A DNA stretch of 64,000 nt from Andalucia godoyi (lineage: Eukaryota; Discoba; Jakobea; Jakobida; Andaluciidae). Both the position numbers and the translations under genes were made by a program. Below, one piece after another: positions 27,578 through 37,600 of this stretch; positions within the stretch are counted from its first letter, which is position 1; every line of letters starts with the position of its first letter. The stretch is taken from contig VRVR01000033.1 of assembly GCA_009859145.1 (NCBI GenBank), forward strand, positions 186,001-250,000, given 5' to 3'. The notes beneath the pieces are model-generated. The model worked only from the letters and a program-made list of their open reading frames with translations. It was not told the origin of the DNA and did not search any database.

Positions 27578-29905
27578 ATGTGGAGACGGCTGCTGAATCA
27601 TGTGACAGGCTCTCGAAAGCACAAGATGCTGCTTCGCGCTATCCCGTCGACTCGGACGCTAGGCATTCCGGTCTCATCATCTTCATCATCTTCTACTTCT
27701 GCCTCCTCGTCGTCGGGCGGGAGACTTCTTGGCGGTCGTAGTGTGGAGCTGCGGACGGTGGAGGACGAATACTCGTATCTCGAGTCTCCGCGGTTCCCGG
27801 CGCGCGAGACACTGCGGTACTTGCGTTCCGAGCGGGCGTTTGCGGACGGTGTGTTCGGCGGACAGTCGGTAGTGTCATTTGAAGCCCGAATACGAGCGTT
27901 TGAGCCGCCGTCGCTTGGATCGTCGTCGTTTGAAGTCATCGGGGAGTACGTGTACATACGACGGCCGTCTTCGCTCGTGCAGATTCGCCGTGGGCGGCAT
28001 GATGGCCTGCATCCGCTTCGAAATGGAGAAGCGGTCGTGGACTTCAGCAGGCATGGGCCGGGATACATCAACAAACTCGTGCTGTCAACGGACCACCGGT
28101 TCCTTGCATACACTTTCGACAAGAGTGGTGCAGAGTCTTACAGCTTGCATGTTGTCGACATTGCATCCGGTGACTTTGTGTGTGATCCGGTGCCGAATGT
28201 GTACAATGTGGTCTTTTCTGGTGTTCCTGGAACGCTGGTCTACACTACGCTGGACTCGTCCGGACGACCGTTTGCCGCCTTTTCCCACACCCTGTTCTCT
28301 CCGTGTGCCGACTCTGAACGCCCATCATTGGCATTGCCGCTGTCCACCACGACAACGGCGACTGCAGTGGGTCCGCCCGAGCTGCTGTATTCTGAGGCCG
28401 ATCCGTCGTTTTTAGTGGACGTTGGGCTGACGAAAGATGCGCTGTTTGTGTGTGTATCTGCGGCATCGAAAACAAGTACGGAAACGAGAATAGTGGACGC
28501 GGGGCTGCATCACGGGTCGCTGCAGCTTGTGCAGAAGCGGGTGCACGGATTGGAATACTTTGTGGAGCATCGCAAGGGGCACTTGTACATTGTCAACAAT
28601 GCCGTGCCGAGCAAGGGAAACCAGCTTTCCATCACAAGCATTGAGAAACCGGGGATCGAGAATTGGGAGCGGATTGCAGAGACAGGCGTCGTCGATGACT
28701 TGGAAGTGCTCAAGGATAATCTCATTGTAGTGGGCTCGAAGAGCGGCTTTCCAAATGTCCGATTGCTCACGCTTGGAGAGTCGCGTGACCGACCTGTGGT
28801 TGTGGAAAGCGAAATGGATGTGAATTTGCCGATCCAACAAGGCGTGGTTTCCCTTGGATCGAATCTGGATCCGGACGCAAGATTCGCGACCGTCATGATC
28901 GAGTCTCCTCTGCAGTCTCCGCAAGAGTTCAGCTTAGAGCTTTCCACGGGTGTCTTGCACAAAAAGTCGCTATCTCTTCTGTTGGATGCCAGGAACCGGG
29001 ATGGCAGCCACGAGCAGAGCAGTGAAAGGATTCGGAATTTAGTTGCCAAGGATGATGCTCCGGTGACATTCGACGTTTCGTCATTGCATGTCCTAGAAAC
29101 ACACATGGTGGGGCCGACAGCAGAGGTTCCTCTGACGGTGGTTCGGCACCGCGATACGCCGTTGGACGGGACTGCGCCGGTGTTCATGACAGTGTATGGC
29201 GCCTATGGAATTTCTCATTCCGCGAGATACGAGCCGTTTCGGCTTCCGATGATGCAAGACGGATGGATCTTTGCTCTTGCGCATGTTCGTGGGGGCAGTG
29301 AACTGGGTCCGCTGCACCATGAGTTTGGACGTCAGATGCACAAAAAGAACACGTTTCACGACCTGATCACCTGTGCCGAGTGGCTCGTTCGCAGCCGATA
29401 TTGTCAAAGCGGGAAAATTGTTGTTTCGGGGCACTCTGCGGGTGGCATGGCTGCTGCTGCGGTGCTTAATATGCGTCCCGAGCTCTTTTCAGCAGCGATT
29501 CTCAATGCACCGTTCGTCGATGTGTTGTCCACTGTCGCGAATCCAGAACTCCCGTTCACTATTCACGAGCGTGACGAATGGGGCAACGCAGATGACGACA
29601 ATGTGTTCCGTTACATCAAGTCGTATTGTCCGTACCAAAACATCCGAGACTCCCATTCGTATCCGCCCGTCTACGTGTCCTTGTCGCTCGATGATCGGAG
29701 AGTACCCGCGTGGGGTCCGCTGAAATACTTTGCTCGAATCAAGAGTCGCCGAGCTGCGGCGCTCGGTAAAGTTCCAGACTTGCTGCAAGTCCATGAACAA
29801 GGCGGCCACTTCGTGGACCTTGTGTCACCATCAAAGAAGGCACGCGAAATGTTCTTTGCCAACTCTTGCGTTGGGAATCTAGGGAACTCGGCATTCGCTT
29901 CCTAG
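27578..29905 (+). CDS. prolyl oligopeptidase family protein, oligopeptidase B/PREPL-like (S9A)
   Basis: The 775-residue serine peptidase has an N-terminal beta-propeller (about 60-480) and a C-terminal hydrolase domain. The triad is Ser620 (GHSAGGM), Asp706 (LSLDDRRVPAWGP) and His744 (HEQGGHF). The segments GAYGIS, ALAHVRGGSELG and ERDEWGN are typical of oligopeptidase B, which cuts small peptides after basic residues, and of its relative PREPL. The first ~45 residues are Arg-rich with a Ser run (MWRRLLNHVTGSRKHKMLL), possibly a mitochondrial leader. It is the second S9-family peptidase in the window, but of a different subfamily from the DPP8/9-like one. It is intronless and lies only 172 bases after the methyltransferase-like gene. 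Confidence 0.88.
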   Translation: MWRRLLNHVTGSRKHKMLLRAIPSTRTLGIPVSSSSSSSTSASSSSGGRLLGGRSVELRTVEDEYSYLESPRFPARETLRYLRSERAFADGVFGGQSVVSFEARIRAFEPPSLGSSSFEVIGEYVYIRRPSSLVQIRRGRHDGLHPLRNGEAVVDFSRHGPGYINKLVLSTDHRFLAYTFDKSGAESYSLHVVDIASGDFVCDPVPNVYNVVFSGVPGTLVYTTLDSSGRPFAAFSHTLFSPCADSERPSLALPLSTTTTATAVGPPELLYSEADPSFLVDVGLTKDALFVCVSAASKTSTETRIVDAGLHHGSLQLVQKRVHGLEYFVEHRKGHLYIVNNAVPSKGNQLSITSIEKPGIENWERIAETGVVDDLEVLKDNLIVVGSKSGFPNVRLLTLGESRDRPVVVESEMDVNLPIQQGVVSLGSNLDPDARFATVMIESPLQSPQEFSLELSTGVLHKKSLSLLLDARNRDGSHEQSSERIRNLVAKDDAPVTFDVSSLHVLETHMVGPTAEVPLTVVRHRDTPLDGTAPVFMTVYGAYGISHSARYEPFRLPMMQDGWIFALAHVRGGSELGPLHHEFGRQMHKKNTFHDLITCAEWLVRSRYCQSGKIVVSGHSAGGMAAAAVLNMRPELFSAAILNAPFVDVLSTVANPELPFTIHERDEWGNADDDNVFRYIKSYCPYQNIRDSHSYPPVYVSLSLDDRRVPAWGPLKYFARIKSRRAAALGKVPDLLQVHEQGGHFVDLVSPSKKAREMFFANSCVGNLGNSAFAS

Positions 29906-30130
29906 AAAAAAGAACTCATTCGCGTCGGGTGTGTTTTTTTTATTAATATTTTAAAAAAATTAATAATATTATAAAAGTTTTTGGAACAGCCAAAATTGTA
30001 ATAATCAGAATGAGTAAAATGGCATGATAAATACCAAGAGAAAAAGACTCCCCAGAAGTCTTGATTCATTCTGGGATGCGATAGATGGACACCGGATTCG
30101 CAGTCTTCTTCCTGTTTGGGGTTTTCCCTT

Positions 30131-31882
30131 TCACGAAAGCATGGGACTCACGCCGGGACGCTCCTTGAAGATGAGCGACACTTTTCTAGGAGTTCGACTC
30201 GTGTAAGGTGATCCCGCAGCTGGCGGTTCCCACGGGATCAGCGCCGCGTTTGCACGACCTTCGTTTCGAATCGACTGGTGTGACCGTTCGCGACCCGTTG
30301 TCTTTTTCTTGATTGTTTCTCGCACGACTTTCTGCGACAGCACGCGCGGACTGACATTCGCAACGACATTTGCAGAGGCCGCGCAATTGCGACTGGTCGG
30401 TGCTTGCGAATCGCCGAACATCTTCGAAGCATCGTATACAGCAGCATTCCGTCCATGTTCTGATCCAGGCATGATGACTGTAACGGATCGGCCCGGGAAC
30501 TGGCTAATCGACTGCGGAGCAGCTATTTGCGTTGGAGGGGTCGACATCGTAGCGGGCGATGATGCGACGGTAGTCGCAAAATCCAACGGAAGCGCTGGTA
30601 TGTAGGTTGCACCGGTAATCAACACTTTGCGTGATGGTCCTGCGGTATGCAAGGTTTGTAACACATTTTCAGGCTGGAACTGGCTATGGAGATTGACGGG
30701 TTCCGCGGTTGACGTTGACGCCGAGTCCTTTGTATATTCCATGGAGTGCGACTTCCGTGCTGCCGGTTGCAGAAAGCTGCGGTTGTGCGATGGAAACGTT
30801 GAGCCAGTGATGGTGACCTTTTTCAACGTTGGCATGCATGTGCGATCTCCGAGAATAACGGGCACATCGTATTTCTCATTGTTGCCAGCGTCTTCTGATA
30901 TGGTGTTTGTTTCCGGGTTCTTTGAAACCTGGGAGTTCTTGTGCAGCATCGGAAGTGGAATTGACGAAATTGGAAAATGCTCCTCAAAGTACTCTGCTTC
31001 ATCAATGCGCGCAAGCTCGTCTTCCACAATCGGTTCGCGATTTCTCTGCACCGAGGCAGAAATATGAGCAATATCAGACATCGTAGACTGCTTTCGGTGC
31101 TGTCGAGTGGACTGATCCAAAGGTGAGCGCACACGCGGGGAAGTCGTGGACAAGCTGTTCCGATGATGCGGTCCATGTCTTGAACGGCCCGAAGAATGCA
31201 ATCCACGAACAAACTGGTCATTCAGATTCGATTTTGCATCCGCTTGAATATTCGCAGACGATCGAATCTCTTCTTGCATCATGAACAGTTGGTGTCGGAT
31301 CTGCTCGTTCTCATTCTCAGTCTCAGCAAGACGCTTGCGAATCCAGTTCAGCTCCGATTCGGGATCAAGTTTCATTACGTCCACAAAAGTCCCATCTGCT
31401 CGAGATGGCTCCAATTCCTCACCGTCTTCCGAGTCAACTAAATCACCATGTTGATCAACAGCATTCTCAAAATCCAACATGTCATCCGTGTCTTGTCCGT
31501 CCCCAACCGCAACCGCAGCACTGCCACTGGATTTGAAGGGGTTCATAGAATTCCGTCGACATGCAGCCGCAACAAGATGAGAAGCTCTTCGCAGTTTTGT
31601 CTCCAAGTCTGAAACCAGATGCTTCAACCGAATGTTCTCGCGAACAAATTGCACAGCATCCGTTTCTTTGCTAATGGTAACGAACAATTGCTGCTTCCAT
31701 CCACACAGCACCGAAGTCAGCTCGCGCTTGTCCGCCGGCACGATCGGCGCTTCAAACCGTTCTTCAAATTCAACATCGTCAATCTCTTCTTCGTTCTTGT
31801 ACTCTTGGGACAGCACAAGGAATTCAAGAATTGATGACAGAACAGACTTCCAACTGTCAATAGGAAGCGGGGCGTGTGCCAT
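30131..31882 (-). CDS. orphan protein with N-terminal coiled coil and repeated short strand motifs
   Basis: The 583-residue product is read from the ATG at 31882. The open frame continues to 32110, but those extra residues are poly-Leu and poly-Phe from T/C-rich sequence, so the shorter start is preferred. Residues ~1-115 are helical (ILEFLVLSQEYKNEEEIDD) and another coiled-coil region is near SELNWIRKRLAETENENEQI. The rest is disordered and Ser/Arg/Pro-rich. Four short look-alike motifs recur: KKVTITGSTFP, RKVLITGATYIP, RSVTVIMPGS and RKVSLIFKERPG. These may be repeated docking motifs. No family was recognised. The extreme C-terminus TPRKVSLIFKERPGVSPMLS looks like a conserved tail. Confidence 0.55.
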   Translation of the reverse strand: MAHAPLPIDSWKSVLSSILEFLVLSQEYKNEEEIDDVEFEERFEAPIVPADKRELTSVLCGWKQQLFVTISKETDAVQFVRENIRLKHLVSDLETKLRRASHLVAAACRRNSMNPFKSSGSAAVAVGDGQDTDDMLDFENAVDQHGDLVDSEDGEELEPSRADGTFVDVMKLDPESELNWIRKRLAETENENEQIRHQLFMMQEEIRSSANIQADAKSNLNDQFVRGLHSSGRSRHGPHHRNSLSTTSPRVRSPLDQSTRQHRKQSTMSDIAHISASVQRNREPIVEDELARIDEAEYFEEHFPISSIPLPMLHKNSQVSKNPETNTISEDAGNNEKYDVPVILGDRTCMPTLKKVTITGSTFPSHNRSFLQPAARKSHSMEYTKDSASTSTAEPVNLHSQFQPENVLQTLHTAGPSRKVLITGATYIPALPLDFATTVASSPATMSTPPTQIAAPQSISQFPGRSVTVIMPGSEHGRNAAVYDASKMFGDSQAPTSRNCAASANVVANVSPRVLSQKVVRETIKKKTTGRERSHQSIRNEGRANAALIPWEPPAAGSPYTSRTPRKVSLIFKERPGVSPMLS

Positions 31883-32801
31883 CTCGACGGGGATCGTAGT
31901 TCTTCTGTGTACTGTACTCCTGAAGAATCCGACACGGTTGCCCAGAAAAGAAAAAAAAAGACTATGCAAATGTTGTTGCAGTGTTGCTGCAAATTTTTTT
32001 GGGGAGGAAAACAACAACAATAGCAATGGCAAAACTTTCAGTTGGGAAAAGAGGCCCTCCAGCTGAGGAAAGCGCAACCTGTCTTTTGATGGGATTCGAA
32101 CTGCTTGCACGCTTACATCATGTTTTTGCTTGCATCAGCAGCATTCAATCGCAGAAAAAAAAAACATTAACGTGAGCGACAGCAGTTTTTCTGTTTCATT
32201 TTCTCCCTTCGGTTTCTTCGCTCCCTCTAGCGCTGTGCAGATCCTGACGCTCGCCAACACGTAGAAAGTGAGAAAAAGAGAAAGAAAGAAAGAAAGAAAG
32301 AGAGGGGAGAGAGAGAGAGAGACGCGTCTTTTGCACAAACAGGTGCGAACAAAAGACCTGCTTCATGGTTGTGTGCAACCGCTTCCAAGTATTCCGGATC
32401 GATTGTCGTCGATTTCGACTTTGACCGGAGCAAAAGAAGCTGTCGTTCGCTTCTTAGCGAACTTCTATGGATCCTTCCTATCACTTTTTTATTTACTATT
32501 TATCCGCAAAGTCAGAAGTGCCTATTCCAAGCGAGAAATGTGCGTATCGACTATTCGCCCTTCGGAACATTTCCATATGCAGAGGTCCGTCCGTCGGCTG
32601 TAACGGATCCATATTTCCGAACGCGCCCCACCACGCACTAGGAACTGAGAATGTCGTGCAGACTTCCAAAAAGCCAGCAGTGGCCATTTCGTTTCGGCTT
32701 CCTGCTTTCTCTTACTTGACTTGGTTTTTCTTTTTCTTTCTTTCTTTTTCTGTTTTTGTTTTTGTTTTGTTGTACTTCACTTGGCAGGAGTTCCACGGTT
32801 G
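31883..32801. promoter_or_regulatory. 900-base divergent spacer, A/G and C/T simple tracts
   Basis: This lies between the divergent orphan (-) and the type I membrane protein (+). It contains A/G-rich repeats of AGAA and GA type at 32268-32322. A long T/C tract at 32722-32790 ends in TTGGCAG, a good intron 3' end, so the next gene could have an upstream or 5'-leader exon. Short open frames inside (for example around 32440-32640) gave no recognisable protein. Confidence 0.35.
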
Positions 32802-34205
32802 ATGAATTTCAGATTCGATTCAGCAACGATGATTGTGCCGAAGTGTACGGTTTCGACTCTGTGCGTTTTTGCATGTGTGCTTGCATTGTCGTCTGCATCG
32901 ACGATGGTTGCTGGGCATTCGTTCTCGTTTCTGAGTCTTCAGCAACTGACGAATGATCCACCACCAAATGTTCCATATGCACTGATTATTCAGAGATCAC
33001 AGTGCGAAAGTGACAATGAAGTGCTTGCGAATGCCACGGGAGTTTACACGATGTCTCGGGAAATTGATTCGATTCCTTCTGTTGCACTAGACAATACGAT
33101 TTACTTTGGATTTCGGTTTGCATTTAATATTTCTCGTCCTTCTGGTGGTTTTGCGTGCGGCTGCTTCTTTGCAGTTCAGTTTTTTGGAGATACTTACGAC
33201 ATTATCCAGCTTCCACAGCCGGGGGCGGCAGACACTTGCAGAGTGCTTGCGATTGACTATGTTCCTGGGTCCCCGGTGCTGACAGTTGCGTCGTCGGATG
33301 CGACAGCCGGGGCGAACGTTCAGCCATTTCACATTGAAACCCGCCAGTTCGGTGTCCCACTGGTGTTTCCTGTGGGTCTTCGCATTATTTCGTTGACCTC
33401 CATTGCAGCTCGAGACCTGAATGCGTCGTCCACGCAGTATGCTCTAGGTGGTGTATTTTCTTGGGAAGCGCAGGTTAGTCCGTTATTGATTTTCACACAA
33501 AATGGGATACTGTCGACTGTCACCATTCCTCAAAATGCGCCTTCTTATCAGGGTGGATTTTATCCAGTGGCGCCGTACGGGCTTGTCAACCGTGACGACG
33601 GTATCATTTTCATTGCCGGGCAGCTCTATGATGGCAACCTCGGAACGCCGGCTTTGTGGTACTCGACTTCCAGTCAATCGTGGACGACTCCGGTGGCACC
33701 CTTTTCGATCGGGACTGCTGTGACTGCGGATCCGCTGTCTTCTGACGTGTACTTTGCCGGATCAACGGCAGGATCATGGTCGGTGTACAAGACCACCAAT
33801 GCGTCGACCACGCTGTCCTTGGTTGCATCGGGCGATTGCACGCTTTGTCAAGTGAAGAGAGTGATGATGGTCACATCTCTTGCAACCTTGCATCAGAGAT
33901 TGTGGACGCTCGTTTCGTATCATTCATCAGAGGAATGGCAGCTCGGGTCAGCAATTGCGGTGATCGGACCGGAGAATGCATTCTTGTTCGGTGGCGTCCT
34001 CCAAGACCTGGACTACACCGCAGATTGCCCTTCCTCACCCGTCGTTCCTCCGCACCATGACGATGAGGGGTCATCGAATGACGACAAAAAACGCAATGTC
34101 ATCATCGGAGTCACTGTGACAATGGGCATCCTCGTCATCATCGCCGCCGCTGCCGTCTTCTTTGTCATCCGCAAGCGAAGATTGACCTCTTATGCCACCG
34201 TTTAA
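32802..34205 (+). CDS. type I membrane glycoprotein of unknown function
   Basis: The product is 467 residues from this ATG, or 458 from the ATG at 32829. The N-terminal MIVPKCTVSTLCVFACVLAL is a signal peptide. The ectodomain of ~390 residues is beta-rich with several NxT/NxS sequons and a few Cys (CESDNE, FACGCFF, GDCTLCQV). A negatively charged stalk (HHDDEGSSNDDKKRN) precedes one membrane helix (VIIGVTVTMGILVIIAAAAV) and a short basic tail with RKRRLTSYATV. Segments such as NRDDGIIFIAGQLYDGNLG suggest a propeller-like repeat, but I cannot name a family. Cell-surface or endomembrane location is inferred from topology. The stop is TAA. Confidence 0.6.
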   Translation: MNFRFDSATMIVPKCTVSTLCVFACVLALSSASTMVAGHSFSFLSLQQLTNDPPPNVPYALIIQRSQCESDNEVLANATGVYTMSREIDSIPSVALDNTIYFGFRFAFNISRPSGGFACGCFFAVQFFGDTYDIIQLPQPGAADTCRVLAIDYVPGSPVLTVASSDATAGANVQPFHIETRQFGVPLVFPVGLRIISLTSIAARDLNASSTQYALGGVFSWEAQVSPLLIFTQNGILSTVTIPQNAPSYQGGFYPVAPYGLVNRDDGIIFIAGQLYDGNLGTPALWYSTSSQSWTTPVAPFSIGTAVTADPLSSDVYFAGSTAGSWSVYKTTNASTTLSLVASGDCTLCQVKRVMMVTSLATLHQRLWTLVSYHSSEEWQLGSAIAVIGPENAFLFGGVLQDLDYTADCPSSPVVPPHHDDEGSSNDDKKRNVIIGVTVTMGILVIIAAAAVFFVIRKRRLTSYATV

Positions 34206-34676
34206 GGCAAACTTCGCACCCTCCCTCTGCGGTATTCTCTTGTGTTATTTTCACTGCATGTCTTTTATATATTTAAATAAAAAAGTGAGTACTTATTTCA
34301 TTTGCCCGATATCCTCTCTCTGCCCTTCTCTGTCTCCGGCCGTATCGCTCGAAAGGACTGACCAAAAATAATAATAATGATAATAATGATTGGTATGAAA
34401 TAAATAGATTAAATACGATTAAAAAAAATTCTTGTAACGTTTGTAGTGCATGTGCCCCGACCGAACGGACTCGATAACTGCCGAGAATCAGTCACTCCGA
34501 CACAGCTGCCTTGTTCAGGATGTTGCTGTACTTTCAACACACACTTTCGATTCGGCAACAGCATGAGAAGTTTGCGTTGGAGGATAGTATCTGTTAAAGT
34601 TGAAGGAAAAGAAGTCGTATACTGATCATAATACAGAGACTAAGAGTTGTGAGGAGAAAGAGGAAAAAGAAATAGA
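34206..34676 (+). other. 470-base spacer, no gene seen
   Basis: It has AATAAA near 34275, an AATAATGAT-type A/T repeat at 34366-34390, then mixed sequence and an A/G-rich leader ending at the ATG of the LRR-SH3 gene. Confidence 0.4.
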
Positions 34677-37600
34677 ATGTCGTTTCCAAGCTCGACGCTG
34701 TTTGATGATCTTCCAGCGCCAGATTTTCCCTTCCCAGACCATCTTTCCGCAACCACGCTTCCTTCTTCCGTTCGGTTTCAAGTGTCATCTTCGTCGACCA
34801 ACGGCCTTTTTCTGACTCCACTGGACGCCGCGTCTTCTGCTGTGAATTCTGATCGACCCAGAACAACTAAGCAGATCACCTCCATAGCTGATCTAGACGG
34901 GATTTTGCAAAAGGCTCCGAGTGCAGTGTCCAGCATAAGTCTGTACAACGTGTATCTAGGGCAGAATGACGGACCTCGTGTGATTGCGTCGCTTATGCAC
35001 TTTTCGAAGATGCGAGTAGTGGATCTTGCATGTTGCGGGATCGACGATTCGATGTGCATTGCGATTTCAAGGGCAATCATCCGGTCTGCATCGTTGCGGT
35101 CGATTGAGGTTCTGTCTCTTGGTGGAAACAGGATCGGCAATGCGTCTGCATCGACGACGTTGGCGGACTGTCTCGCAGGAATGAAGAATCTTCATGTGCT
35201 GAACTTGCGCTTCAATGTGATTGGAGATGTCGGCATGCGTGGAGTTGCGAAGGCCCTGGAGAACCATGGATATCTGTCCCACGTGAACTTGTCGTCGAAT
35301 ATGATTGCCGATGGCTCATGCGATGCGTTAAGTGAGATGATTAAGAATGCTCCCTCTCTTCGAGTCCTGGAACTGCTGGGTAACCCAATAGGAGATGAGG
35401 GCCTTGCAAAGATTTGCGAGGGCATCCACTTCTCGCGGACTCTGAAGACTCTGGATTTGTGGTGCAATCGGTTCGGTCCAGATGGCGGGAGAGCGTTGGA
35501 ATCTGTGCTGTCGTCTGTGAATTGTCCGTTGCGAACGCTTTTGCTGGGCAAGAATGCTCTCGGAGATGCGGGAGCGGCAAGCATTGCAAATTCATTGTTT
35601 CGGAATGTGCAGCTGCAAGTGCTGGACCTCTCAGGATGCCAGTTGACAGATCGCTTCGCGCGCGTTCTGCATCCCATCCTACTAGGACAGTCAAGGCTTC
35701 GAGTCCTGTGCATCAAACAGAACGAGCTGACGTTTTCAGGATGCAAAGTTATCTTGGATGCCAGTTTACGGTCTCTTTCCATGCGCATCTTGCATGTCGC
35801 AGAGAACAGATTGACGATTGCTGAATGTGAGTTGCTTGCAAGTCACCATGAAGCGAGTCTTTCGATGCTACGCAGAGATAGCAGCAAGCATCAGAGTTAT
35901 CGATTGCTGGGAGCGGAATCTGATGTGAACGACGATTACAATCCGGTTTCTGATGTGAATGGGTTTACGCCAGCGAGCTTTTCAAACTCTGGATTCGATT
36001 CTCTGTTTTATGCGAATGGAAGGCATCTCAAGGATCTCGAGTCTTTGGAGCTCGTTTGCTTTTCTCCAACGTATCATGTTGACACTGAGCCGGAAGAGCG
36101 AGCACCACCTCTCATGATCGAAGTCCCTGAGGAGCTGCTTTCCGAAGAAGATAAACAGGAGCAGCAGCAGGATGAAGCGAAGGAGGAAGTAGAAGAGGAT
36201 TACGATGTTGAAGTTGATTTCGACGGTTCGGAAGAGTACAACGAATTTGCCGACGAAGAGTATGATCACTCCGCTGCCGGGACAGATCAGCGCTCCCATA
36301 AAAGCGAGAATCCAGATCTCGACGATCAGCGGCTGTCTGTATCGCATGAAGAGACTGTTCCGGAGTCAGATGAAGAAGATCGACTGAGCGAGCGTGCGTC
36401 TGCATGTTCCAGTGCTCCAGTAGATCCAGTTCCAACTGCTTCAGCATCTTCTGGTCAACAGGTTCATAACAACCATGTCGACAACGACAATGACCTAAAG
36501 AGAGAAGAGTCCATTGCGAAAGTTGTGCACGATTTGGAGTCGATGCAGACGAGTGATCCGGCGGCTTTTGAAGAATGGATTATCCGAATGGCAGATTCCT
36601 TGAAGAGGGAGCAGCAGAAAAAGAACGAAGGTATTGCAGTTCTGGCTCCTTCTTCTAAGGCGCGAAGCGAATCGAGTGAACAGACACCATCCGCAGCATC
36701 CGCTGCTTCAGCCGAGCCTACACATTCGTCCGTTATAGAAAATCAACAGCCACAGCCACAGCCACAGCCACAGCCACAGCCACAGCCGCAGCCGCAGCCG
36801 GAGGTGGCAGAGGATGTAGAGCCATCTGCAGCGGAGCCATCTGCAGCTCCTGTTTCGAGCTCATCACAAGCACATGCAGCTCCTCAATCGGCAACCGCTG
36901 GTCTTTCGGAGGGTGCTGCGAGGCAACGATCAACGTCTAATGCCCATCGATCTTCAGCAAAGGCAGATAACGCTACTTCTAGTAACTTGCCTGGCACCAC
37001 TGTTGCCGCATCTACTTCTGATTCACCGGTTATTTCCACCGTTCCTGCCTCCGCGGATGAGTCGTCTGCCTCTAATCACAGGAGGAATGAGAATAGCAAG
37101 CAGACGACGACGTCGTCGTCAACCACCACCAACCCAACGACAGCACCGCCACCAGCAGCAGCATCTCCCTTACCTGTCTCTCAAAAAGAGCATTCCCCGC
37201 CACCGAGCCCCGTCATTCGCAGTCGTGTGAATTCTCTGACCGACTTTGAAGCTCTTGAGCCTGATCACCATTCAAGTACTCACACATCGCGGCAAGCGGG
37301 TGTGAAGGAAGAAGCACTTCTAGATGAGAACGATGTCATTATCCGGGCCCTCAAGGAACGTGAGCAGCGGGAAGCGGCGTTGAATCTGAAAAAGGAAAGG
37401 GCAAACAGCACCAGCATGGCGTCACAGTCGTCAGTCGCCGAGCCTTCTACTCCGCAGAACGATGACCTCATTGTGAGGCTTCCTCCTGGCTACGAAGTTG
37501 ATGAACAAAGAGTGGCTGCGCCGCCGACGTTCGGTGAGTCCCAGAACGATCCAGTCGCCGTTGTTGTTGCGCAAGACAGTACCGCTGGAAAAGATGCGGC

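Noticed and set aside
32227-32720. Short open frames upstream of the type I membrane protein
   Set aside because: There are several frames of similar length with no family match. One may be a 5' exon, given the good acceptor at 32787, but I could not choose a donor.
36747-36801. Tandem hexamers as a CRISPR-like array
   Set aside because: The units are contiguous without spacers and code in frame for Gln-Pro. This is a simple coding repeat, and the host is a eukaryote.
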